Positions 1 to 7,110 of a DNA stretch of 14,380 nucleotides are shown here, piece by piece (the first letter of the stretch is position 1; the number at the start of each line of letters is the position of its first letter). Made by a program: the position numbers and the translations under genes. This stretch comes from SZUA-365 sp034002405 (GTDB lineage Bacteria; Bacteroidota; Ignavibacteria; SZUA-365). The stretch covers positions 1 to 14,380 of the forward strand of contig JAVFAS010000073.1 of NCBI GenBank assembly GCA_034002405.1. The letters run 5' to 3'. Below the pieces are notes generated by a model. It worked only from the letters and a program-made list of their open reading frames with translations, made no database searches and was not told the DNA's origin.

Positions 1-1274
1 CGAGAAAAGGATTTGGTTTCCCGAGCCAGGTCGCGGCCTCGAGCTGGCCGGCGCTGTTGAGGCGCACCATCGAGCAGTATGTGCCCGTGTTCGGAGTGGG
101 GGGCGGGACATCCGTCTGTAACACATTCCCTGTAACGGGGAAATCCGTCGAAGGTGTGTTGCACAGAAAATGGGCCGCACCGTCCGGCCCGGCGGCGAGC
201 ATACGGTCGCTTTCCAGAGAGGTGTTTGCACCATGCACCCAGTCGTCTTCAGTCCCGCCCAGAAAGGTCCCGTACGACATCACCAAACGTGGGCTGAAAC
301 GAGCCAGATAATAGTCCGTTTGATAGACATTCCCACGGTGGTGTATTGGTTGGAAAGCGTTTTTCACAGGCATATCCATTGAGGTGGTAAACAGCGCGAT
401 GAGTATGTTTCCTTGTTCGTCGATGTCAATACCTCGTGGCCACTCTGCGCCGCTACCTCCGAAATACGAGTTGAATTCCGTTTCAATCACCTTCCGCTTT
501 TCGAAGTAATTACGATACGGGATGACTCTTGCCGTGCTACCATTCAATCGCAGCTCGCCGGCAGATTCACTTCTCTCTCTCGATTCGGCCAGATCATGCA
601 GGTCGACTTCCGTGATGTTCCCTGTTTCAAAGGTAATCCGTCCGAGATCGGCCTCGGGGGAAACAACGATGCGTTGCACGAGTTTTCCCTGATGCTCGAC
701 ATATTCGATATCGATGCCATCCCAGACATTCACATACCGGATGCCGCGGAACACTGGGATCTGTTCATGCCATCCTGCCCTGACCCTGCCTTTGTAGATA
801 CGGGTCCGCACGGGTGATTCTTCAAAACCCTCGACACGCATCCGCGGGGAGGGATCGACAAATCGAAGCGTGGACGATTCCAGCATGCGATTTCCACGAG
901 CGTCGTGCATGGACCATGACATCTCGACCTGTACCGGCAGAGAGGGCCGTTCCTGTGGACGGAAGAGCACGATACCTTCACGTGTGAACGCCGCCTTGTC
1001 CATTCCTCTGACGATGCCGAAGCGCACGGCAGCATCCCATTGACCGATATTCCTAAATAAAAAGCATTGGCAAGCGGATATTCGCCGTGACATTCCCGTC
1101 AAGATCCGGGTCAGGACGAGCGGACTCGCCCGCGCGCATGACGGGCTCTGTTCGATGTCTGGAAGCAGGAATTGCCGAATGAACCGGACTACTGAGCGTC
1201 GCCATGATAATGAGGGTGATAAGTAACGCCCTTATCACATCGTGGCCGTGCCGTCTGAATGTATCGTACCCCAC
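1..1274 (-). pseudogene. SBBP-repeat surface protein, N-terminal part, frameshifted and cut by the window edge
   Basis: Minus-strand gene read from a GTG at 1274, which sits 6 bases after a perfect AGGAGG. The first 73 codons encode a signal peptide (hydrophobic stretch about residues 15-29, small-residue cleavage region near SSPVHSA) and then hit a TAG at 1053-1055. Removing one T in the run at 1055-1063 joins this to a second frame that stays open from 1054 to the window edge (351 more codons). The join restores the family-typical FIRNIGQWDAAVRF segment, which resembles the ENKGQW..VRF start of SBBP beta-propeller proteins. A YVNVWDGIDIEY segment follows (about residues 181-191). Two propeller-like repeats come next: YFGGSGAEWPRGIDIDEQGN (about 270-289) and YGTFLGGTEDDWVHG (about 334-348). 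A secreted or surface role is inferred; binding partner unknown. The lesion may be a real mutation or a sequencing error. Confidence 0.8.
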
Positions 1275-1280
1275 GATCGA

Positions 1281-1286
1281 CCTCCT
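1281..1286 (-). promoter_or_regulatory. Shine-Dalgarno site that fixes the GTG start of the SBBP gene
   Basis: On the minus strand a perfect AGGAGG is followed by six bases (TCGATC) and then GTG at 1274-1272. The in-frame ATG at 1292 lies upstream of this site and cannot use it. The site therefore favours the GTG start, which leaves a 14-residue n-region before the hydrophobic core of the signal peptide. Confidence 0.7.
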
Positions 1287-1458
1287 GTACATTCTGTCGT
1301 GAACGATTACCCCGGCACTCGTTTCTGGAGTGTTGGTTCACAAACGCATCCGATGTGGTGTCTACCACTGTTCTCACGGTCGGCGGTCAATGCAACGCTC
1401 TCTACAGTCACTATCGGTACACTGCGGTCATTGGGAGGCGTGGGTTGGAACGAGCATA

Positions 1459-2415
1459 TCATGCAACGCGGAATTCCGGTTCCTTCCCCGCCAGCACGGC
1501 GAGCAGATTCCGCGCGGCGATTTCGGCCATGCGATCGCGGGTTTCGATCGAGGCGCTGCCAATATGCGGGAGCAGTACAGTGTTGGGAAGATCGATCAGT
1601 TCCCGCGGGACCGCCGGTTCATTCTCGTACACGTCGAAGCCCGCGGCGAAGATGCGCCGCTCGCGCAGGGCGTCGATGAGCGCGCGCTCGTCGACGACGG
1701 GACCCCGGGCGGTGTTGACGAACACCGCGGAGGGCTTCATCAGTCCGATCGCGCGGGCGTCGATGAGATGGTGCGTCTCGGGGGTGAGGGGCACGTGAAT
1801 GGAAATGAAATCGCTCTCGCGCAGCAGCGTGTCGAGGTCGACCAGGCGCGCGCCATATTCGCGTTCGAAACTCTCGTCGCGCTTCCGGTTGTGGTAGAGC
1901 ACGGGCATGTCGAAACCACGGGACGCCCGGTGAGCGAGGGCGCGGCCGATGCGTCCCGCCCCGATGATGCCCAGCGTGCGACCGACGAGGTCCTGCCCAA
2001 GAAAGAGTTTCGGCTCCCATCCTCGGAAATCACCGGCACGCAGGAAGACGTCGCTCTCGACGATCCGTCGCGCGCAGGCGATCATCAGCGCGAACGCGAT
2101 GTCTGCCGTGGCCTCGGTGAGCACGCCGGGTGTGTTGGTCACCGCGATGCCGCGTTCGCGCGCCGCGTCCACGTCGATGTTGTTGTAGCCGACAGCGTAA
2201 TTGGAGATGCAGCGCAACCGGTCGCCGGCGGCGATCACGTCGGCATCGACGCGATCGGAGAGCAGGCAGAGCAGGCCATCGGTATCACGGACGGCTTCGA
2301 GTAGCTCTTCTTTCGTGATCTGCCGGTCGTGTTCGAAGATGGTGACGTCGTGCAGCTCGCGGAGGAGGGTGAGGCCGGCGTCGGGAATTTCGCGTGTGAG
2401 GAAGATGTGGGCCAT
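1459..2415 (-). CDS. D-2-hydroxyacid dehydrogenase (glyoxylate/hydroxypyruvate reductase type)
   Basis: 318 residues, the usual length for this NAD(P)-dependent cytosolic family, which interconverts 2-keto acids and D-2-hydroxy acids (for example glyoxylate/glycolate or hydroxypyruvate/D-glycerate). Visible landmarks are NYAVGYNNIDV (72-82), the Rossmann loop GAGRIG (152-157), NTARGPVVDE (234-243) with catalytic Arg237, DVYENEP (261-267) with Glu266, and LLPHIGSAS (281-289) with His284. The Arg, Glu and His spacing matches characterised glyoxylate reductases. After the second Rossmann strand the sequence is YHNRKR rather than an acidic residue, which suggests NADP(H) preference (inference). 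The ATG at 2415 fits the family start (MAHIFLTREIPDAG) but has no purine-rich Shine-Dalgarno; the leader is pyrimidine-rich repeat DNA. It stands alone between the SBBP gene downstream and a terminator upstream. The exact substrate cannot be read from sequence. Confidence 0.93.
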   Translation of the reverse strand: MAHIFLTREIPDAGLTLLRELHDVTIFEHDRQITKEELLEAVRDTDGLLCLLSDRVDADVIAAGDRLRCISNYAVGYNNIDVDAARERGIAVTNTPGVLTEATADIAFALMIACARRIVESDVFLRAGDFRGWEPKLFLGQDLVGRTLGIIGAGRIGRALAHRASRGFDMPVLYHNRKRDESFEREYGARLVDLDTLLRESDFISIHVPLTPETHHLIDARAIGLMKPSAVFVNTARGPVVDERALIDALRERRIFAAGFDVYENEPAVPRELIDLPNTVLLPHIGSASIETRDRMAEIAARNLLAVLAGKEPEFRVA

Positions 2416-2421
2416 GGGGAT

Positions 2422-2511
2422 GGAAATAAGGGAAATAAGGGAAATGAAGGAAATGAAGGAAATGAGGAGAATGAAGGAAATAAGGGAAATAAGGGGAAAA
2501 AAGGAAATGTA
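2422..2511. repeat. 9-bp tandem repeat, ten units, in the leader of the dehydrogenase gene
   Basis: Ten consecutive 9-bp units on the plus strand with consensus GGAAATAAG / GGAAATGAA. Units 1, 2, 7 and 8 are GGAAATAAG, units 3 and 4 are GGAAATGAA, and the others differ by one to three bases. The array ends 7 bp short of the dehydrogenase start region and begins 14 bp after the terminator, so it fills most of the gap. On the transcribed strand it is a T/C-rich tract with regularly spaced TTATTTCCC blocks. No protein is likely to be made from it, although it is open in some frames. Confidence 0.93.
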
Positions 2512-2525
2512 GGGGGTGGTGGCGC

Positions 2526-2562
2526 AAGAAAAAAGCGCCCGCGGTGGGAAGCCGCGGGCGCT
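2526..2562 (-). terminator. Rho-independent terminator of the T9SS-sorted protein gene
   Basis: Perfect 11-bp GC-rich stem (2534-2544 with 2552-2562, arm AGCGCCCGCGG) and a 7-base loop. On the minus strand the stem is followed directly by TTTTTTCTT. It begins 25 bp after the stop codon of the 2587-4632 gene and is oriented to end its transcript. It also separates that gene from the dehydrogenase. Confidence 0.92.
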
Positions 2563-2586
2563 GGAATTCGGAATTACGGGGGTGAA

Positions 2587-4632
2587 TTACTTCATCACCG
2601 TCATTTTCTTCTGGGTGACCTGTCCGTCGACGTTGATCTGGTAGATGTAGGTGCCGGACGGCAGGTTGTCGGCGTTCATCGTGACCTGATGCGCGCCGGC
2701 GTCCTTGAATCCATCGACGAGCATGCCAACCTGTTCACCGAGGGAGTTGAACACCCGAAGGGTGACATGGCCGGGCTGTGCGAGCTGATAGCTGATGGTG
2801 GTCGTCGGGTTGAAGGGGTTCGGGTAATTCTGATACAGCGTCACCGCCGTCGGAACGACGTCGAAGTAGGTATCGACGATCGGCGAATAGGTGGACGAAC
2901 CATCGGTGTCGACCTGACGCAGACGGTACTTCACATTGCCAACGTTCTGATGGGTTTCGGTGACGGCATCCTTGTAGGAGTAGATCATCGGTTCGGTGGT
3001 GGTTCCGCGTCCGGGCACGAAGCCGATCTTCTCCCAGCTCGAACCTCCGTTGAAGCTCCGCTCGATCTCGAAACCGTAGTTGTTGGTCTCCATCGTGACA
3101 TTCCAGGTCAGGTCGACATCGGCGCCATTGATCACGGCACTGAGCGTCGAGAGTTCAACCGGGATAGCCTGACGGGAGCGGAAAGCCGCGATGCCGTTGT
3201 TCGACATCAGCACGTAGAGGATCACGTGCAGACCGGGTGCGTCCGGATCTTCCTGCGGGGTGTAGTACTGCAGTTTGTAGTCAACATCGGAGATGTAATT
3301 CTGCTCGGCGGAGTTATTGTTCAGCGTCTTGTTGCCGAGCGGCGGCGTCGTACCCCATACCTGGAAATCCGCGCCGGCGGTGGTCACGTCGACCACACGC
3401 GCGGTGGTGTTGTTGTTCGGGATGGTCGGATCGATCCCACCCGTGGGGAGGCCGTCGGCGAGGACGAGGAATTTCCGTCCATACTGCGGCAACTCGAAGT
3501 ATTTCAGCGTACCCGATGCGCCGGTGATCGACGTGGAGAGCGAACGGTTACCCGTGTCGTTCTGGCTGTACGTCTGCGGCCACGGGGCATTAAGATTCTG
3601 GATTTCCGAGGCAGCGGTGGTGAGGCGGGGGTTGGAATCCATCCAGACATCGGAGAATGCGAGCGTCGCCGTTGCATCGAGAGGTGTCGCGGCCACGCCA
3701 TGCGAGGCGAGACCCGAAATCGAATTCGAGAGCCGCACGGCGAGACGATAATCGAGCTTGCCACCACCGGTCACATCGCGGTTGGGCCGTTGCGCGAGAG
3801 GGCGGAGGTCCTGCAGAATCACGTTGACCTCACGATTCCACTCGGGTTGCGTCGGCCAGCTGCCGCCGGATGCATAGATGCGCACTGAATCTACCATGTA
3901 GGGGGGATCGTTGTTCTCGGGATAGAACATGCGCCGCTGACCGACGACGTCGAAGGCATCGCCCCAGCGTGTGTAGGTCTGCTCACTGCTCTGGATGTTG
4001 CCCACACCCGTTCCGGCGCCGTTGAGCGTGGCGTACCCAAGGACTGGGGTCGACGTCGGGGTATCCCACCGCCAGACGCGGAACGGACCCTGTCCGAGGT
4101 ACACCGGATCGCACTGTCCATTCTGCAGAAGAATACAGACGCCCCAGATCGGCACGACGAGGTTGCAGGCGAAAATGCGGCCTTCGTCATCGAGATCGAT
4201 CTTGTAAAGGCAGTAGGTGTTCTGCGAATACCCGCGATTCGTGGTCGTGGGCGTGATCGTATCGATCGGCACGGGAAGCTCGCCGCCGAGGCCGCGCGCC
4301 ACGCCATCCGCCGAACGACCGACATCCATCGCCGGCTGTCCGTTGCTGGCTTTCCACGCGTAGATGCGCGGAGTCTGCCAGAAGATCGAGCCCGAGACGG
4401 TGGTGTTGGGATTGACGACATACACGACGTCGCGCCATTTGTCGTAGGCGAGTCCGGTGAAGGACTTGCTCGGGATCATCCACGCGTTGGGGTGATTCGG
4501 ATTGGTCGGGGGAGGCGGCATGTTACGCCACAGTTCCTCCCAGTCAATATTGCCCTGAGCATTCATCTGTGCGGGCAGCATCGCCAGGAGCACGGCGAGC
4601 AGGCAGCCGGTCGTGAGTAGATTTTTCCTCAT
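2587..4632 (-). CDS. Secreted T9SS type A sorting-domain protein, paralogue A
   Basis: 681 residues from the ATG at 4632, which has GGAGAG six bases upstream; an in-frame ATG at 4686 lacks such support. Residues 1-25 form a signal peptide ending at AQMNAQG. Residues about 60-490 look like a beta-propeller-type region with DVVYVVNP (68-75), DDEGRIFACNLV (148-159), FRVWRWD (184-190) and LMSNNGIAAFRSR (475-487). From memory this resembles DUF4623-like domains of Bacteroidota. Residues about 493-590 form a fibronectin III-like module common before sorting domains. Residues about 598-681 are a canonical type A sorting domain (LYQNYPNPFNPTTTISYQL, then LGEQV, LPSGTYIY, KKMTVMK). It should cross the outer membrane by T9SS, with its tail removed on anchoring. 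Biochemical role unknown. A hairpin terminator follows, and a full-length paralogue lies divergently at 4959-6998. Confidence 0.93.
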   Translation of the reverse strand: MRKNLLTTGCLLAVLLAMLPAQMNAQGNIDWEELWRNMPPPPTNPNHPNAWMIPSKSFTGLAYDKWRDVVYVVNPNTTVSGSIFWQTPRIYAWKASNGQPAMDVGRSADGVARGLGGELPVPIDTITPTTTNRGYSQNTYCLYKIDLDDEGRIFACNLVVPIWGVCILLQNGQCDPVYLGQGPFRVWRWDTPTSTPVLGYATLNGAGTGVGNIQSSEQTYTRWGDAFDVVGQRRMFYPENNDPPYMVDSVRIYASGGSWPTQPEWNREVNVILQDLRPLAQRPNRDVTGGGKLDYRLAVRLSNSISGLASHGVAATPLDATATLAFSDVWMDSNPRLTTAASEIQNLNAPWPQTYSQNDTGNRSLSTSITGASGTLKYFELPQYGRKFLVLADGLPTGGIDPTIPNNNTTARVVDVTTAGADFQVWGTTPPLGNKTLNNNSAEQNYISDVDYKLQYYTPQEDPDAPGLHVILYVLMSNNGIAAFRSRQAIPVELSTLSAVINGADVDLTWNVTMETNNYGFEIERSFNGGSSWEKIGFVPGRGTTTEPMIYSYKDAVTETHQNVGNVKYRLRQVDTDGSSTYSPIVDTYFDVVPTAVTLYQNYPNPFNPTTTISYQLAQPGHVTLRVFNSLGEQVGMLVDGFKDAGAHQVTMNADNLPSGTYIYQINVDGQVTQKKMTVMK

Positions 4633-4638
4633 GGACAG

Positions 4639-4644
4639 CTCTCC
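4639..4644 (-). promoter_or_regulatory. Shine-Dalgarno site selecting the 4632 start
   Basis: GGAGAG on the minus strand lies six bases before the ATG at 4632-4630. The protein then begins MRKNLLTTGC, a clean signal peptide. The longer in-frame reading from 4686 would put 18 extra residues before it. Confidence 0.7.
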
Positions 4645-4945
4645 ATTCTGGTGAAATATGATGAAGAATCTCGATTTCCTGTTCAAAAGAACAATCCAAT
4701 CTTCTTTTTAACCTGATCACAAAACATACCGAAATCAGCAAGATGAATCAAGGCGCCGGGGACCGTTTTCCGTGATCCCCGTGAACGATGGATTCGCGGA
4801 CTCCCGAAAGGACACGAGCGGCCGCGCTTTGTTACATCGGCGCGCACCCGTTCGCACGGGAGCACCTGTTCAAACGGTTCGTTCATATCCACGCATGTGT
4901 CACAAGCGCCCGCTTCAGGGTTCCCTTGCCATACGTTTCACGTCT

Positions 4946-4951
4946 GAAGGA
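4946..4951 (+). promoter_or_regulatory. Shine-Dalgarno site selecting the 4959 start
   Basis: GAAGGA ends seven bases before the ATG at 4959. This start gives a signal peptide directly (MIARLPFPPILPLLLTIM). An in-frame ATG at 4788 would add 57 residues of unlikely sequence in front of it. Confidence 0.7.
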
Positions 4952-4958
4952 AACTCGT

Positions 4959-6998
4959 ATGATCGCACGGCTTCCGTTTCCGCCGATTCTTCCGCTCCTC
5001 CTCACGATCATGGCGACCGTGTTGGTGGTGACCCATGCCCCGGCGCAGGGCAATACCGACTGGGAGGAACGGTGGAAAATCACCCCGCCCTTCCCGCCAC
5101 CTCATGCGATGGAGTGGATGAATGACTCGCTGTCCTACACCCGGCTGGCATATGACGAGATCCGTGATGTGGTGTACGTCGTCTCGCCGCACCGGATCGG
5201 CGCGACACAGTGGACCGCGCCTTCGATTCACATTCTCGATGCGGAGACGGGGCAGCCCCGTATGGATCTGGGCCGCTCCGCCCATTTCGCGCGAAACGGG
5301 TGGGGCGGCGAATTGCCCGTGCCGCTCGACACGTTCATGACCGCCACGAACTCCAATCTCGGATTCGGGCAGAACTGGTTCGCGTTGTACAACATCGACG
5401 TCGATGAGGAAGGACGGATCTATGCGTGTAACCTCGTCGATCCGCTGTGGGGCATCTGCCTCGTGCTTCCCAATGGCCAGTGTGATCCGATGTATCTCGG
5501 ACAGGGACCGTTCCGTGTCTGGCGATGGGATTCGCTGACCGCGACACCGGAACTCATCTATGCGACCTGCAACACGTCCCATGACGCGATCGGCACGGTC
5601 ACTTCCAGCGAGATGCCGAATGTGCGATGGGGCGACGGCTTCGCGGTGACCGGAAAACGCGGGTGGCACGATCCCGCGGGTGGTGGTCCACCCGTGCTCG
5701 TCGACAGCGCACGCATCTATGTGACCGGACAGAATGCCATGAGCGGGTCTCTGCCCTCCGGCAATGTCGCGGTGCTGGTCGAGGATGCACGCGCTGCCAC
5801 GCAGCGCCCGGCGCGGGATGTGTTCGGCGGCGGGCGATTGTCGTTTCGTCTTGGCCATCTGATGGATGTGCCGGGGGATGCCGCCGCGCATGCGATCGCC
5901 CCCGCGCGCCTCACCGTTTCCGGCGATACACTCACGCGGTGGATCTGGTTGCGGCGTCATGGCGAGGCGGTCTATCGTCTGCGCGAACGGCATCCTTCCA
6001 ACGCGGCGCTGCCGCTGCGCAGTACGCCGCGTGGCGTGGATCTCCTGCCGATTTCCAACACCGCGACGCTGTTCGGACCGAGCGGCGCGATGCAGTATCT
6101 GTACCTCCCACAGTGGCAGTCCGGCTATCTCGCCGCGGCCGATGCGTCGCCGTCACCGGGAAGCGGGCTCGGACTCCCGACACCCAACACCGCGGCCCGT
6201 TTCATCGATGTCACCACCCCGGGAGCGGAGTTCCGTGTCTGGAGCAGCACGCCACCGGTTGGAATGGCCCCGCTCTGGATGATCCATCCGGAGAACTATA
6301 TCAGTGATGTGGATCTGAAACTCGTCGATAATGGTCCATCCGATCTCCCGGCCGTTCAACTGTTCGTCCTCATGTCGAATAATGGCATCGCCGCGTATCG
6401 CAGTCGTCGGCTGATCCCGATCGAACTGATCACGCTCGCGGCCCGATGGAGCGACGGCGCGGCGCGCGTCGAGTGGACCGTCGCGGCGGAAACCGACATC
6501 TTGCACTATGTCGTCGAACGGAGTGCGATGGAGCACGGCCCCTGGCGCGTCGTCGGAACGGTGCCCGCGACCGGGGGCTCGGGCGAACTGCGTTATTCCT
6601 TCATGGATGCGCGCTCCCCCGCGGACGAGACGTGGTCCCGCGCGTGGTATCGCGTTGTCGCCGTGGATTTCGACGGCACGCGGAAGACCTTTCCCGCGGT
6701 GACCTTGCACCGGATCGGCGAGCAGGCGGTGCCCCTTGCGGTGTCGATGTTCCCGCAGCCCGCGCGACGCGCGCAGGGTGTGGTGTATCTCCGATTGACC
6801 GCGCCAGCCGCGGCGGAAATGATGCTACGTGTCACCGATGTGCTCGGCACGGAAGTGATGCCCGCACGGATCCTCCGCGTCGATGCGGGTTCCACCGTAC
6901 TCCCGCTGCGTGTCGACGGGCTTCGACCGGGCTTTTATTTCGTCCGTCTCGATGGCGGGGATGTCGGTCGCCGCCTGGCACGCCTTCTCGTTCAGTGA
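4959..6998 (+). CDS. Secreted protein, paralogue B, with divergent C-terminal sorting-like domain
   Basis: 679 residues, collinear with the divergent gene at 2587-4632. Both proteins start their mature part with QGN.DWEE.W (here residues 30-39). Both also have DVVYVV.P (70-77), GGELPVP.DT (117-125), EGRIYACNLV (151-160), NGQCDP.YLGQGPFRVWRWD (172-191), YISDVD.KL (447-455) and LMSNNGIAAYRSR (471-483). The signal peptide is residues 1-29. A fibronectin III-like segment covers about 489-585. The last 90 residues (about 590-679) have sorting-domain layout (FPQPARR, TDVLGTEV, LRPGFYFVRLDGG) but lack the canonical YPNPFNP and end RRLARLLVQ. Cysteines at 157, 167 and 175 match cysteines 156, 166 and 174 of paralogue A; Cys141 of A is not conserved. 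Export by T9SS is inferred. Molecular role unknown. Confidence 0.92.
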   Translation: MIARLPFPPILPLLLTIMATVLVVTHAPAQGNTDWEERWKITPPFPPPHAMEWMNDSLSYTRLAYDEIRDVVYVVSPHRIGATQWTAPSIHILDAETGQPRMDLGRSAHFARNGWGGELPVPLDTFMTATNSNLGFGQNWFALYNIDVDEEGRIYACNLVDPLWGICLVLPNGQCDPMYLGQGPFRVWRWDSLTATPELIYATCNTSHDAIGTVTSSEMPNVRWGDGFAVTGKRGWHDPAGGGPPVLVDSARIYVTGQNAMSGSLPSGNVAVLVEDARAATQRPARDVFGGGRLSFRLGHLMDVPGDAAAHAIAPARLTVSGDTLTRWIWLRRHGEAVYRLRERHPSNAALPLRSTPRGVDLLPISNTATLFGPSGAMQYLYLPQWQSGYLAAADASPSPGSGLGLPTPNTAARFIDVTTPGAEFRVWSSTPPVGMAPLWMIHPENYISDVDLKLVDNGPSDLPAVQLFVLMSNNGIAAYRSRRLIPIELITLAARWSDGAARVEWTVAAETDILHYVVERSAMEHGPWRVVGTVPATGGSGELRYSFMDARSPADETWSRAWYRVVAVDFDGTRKTFPAVTLHRIGEQAVPLAVSMFPQPARRAQGVVYLRLTAPAAAEMMLRVTDVLGTEVMPARILRVDAGSTVLPLRVDGLRPGFYFVRLDGGDVGRRLARLLVQ

Positions 6999-7013
6999 TG
7001 CCATGACATCATA

Positions 7014-7044
7014 CGGGCGGCGCCGCGTCGTGCGGTGCCGCCCG
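7014..7044. terminator. Hairpin between convergent genes, probable transcription end
   Basis: A 13-bp stem (7014-7026 with 7032-7044, one G-T pair) and a 5-base loop lie 15 bp after the stop of the plus-strand gene and 66 bp after the stop of the convergent aminopeptidase gene. There is no T-run on either side, so it may act as a Rho-dependent end, a 3'-end stabiliser or a bidirectional barrier. A smaller AT-rich inverted repeat (GATATA...TATATC, 7050-7068) follows it. Confidence 0.55.
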
Positions 7045-7110
7045 ATCCTGATATAGGAATATTATATCCGATGTGTCGTTTTCATACGAGAGACCGCCGC
7101 CGCATGTGCC

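Larger units (their letters stand above)
4633..4958. promoter_or_regulatory. Divergent intergenic region between the two paralogues
   Basis: 326 bp between the start codons of two divergent homologous genes, so it must carry the promoters for both, unless either is read from further away. The part nearest the minus-strand gene (about 4650-4745) is clearly AT-rich against a GC-rich background, as expected for a promoter. I see no convincing match to the Bacteroidota -33/-7 promoter at proper spacing, and no clear operator palindrome. The short reading frames inside are not convincing genes. Confidence 0.5.

Noticed and set aside
1051..1066. Programmed +1 frameshift (prfB-like) at ATT TAG G
   Set aside because: The codon pairing after a +1 slip is not cognate, there is no upstream stimulator, and the same break is explained by one extra base in a T-rich run.
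1330..3888. Large plus-strand frames antisense to the dehydrogenase and to paralogue A (1330-2304, 2329-3888)
   Set aside because: They are antisense to well-supported genes, have compositions typical of shadow frames in GC-rich DNA (many Arg, Gly, Val, Asp) and no recognisable domains.
4932..4939. Bacteroidota-type -7 promoter (TACGTTTC)
   Set aside because: One base off the consensus, lies only about 20 bases before the start codon, and has no -33 element at the right spacing.
4788..4958. Start of paralogue B at the ATG at 4788
   Set aside because: It would put 57 unlikely residues before the signal peptide and leave the GAAGGA site before 4959 without a role.
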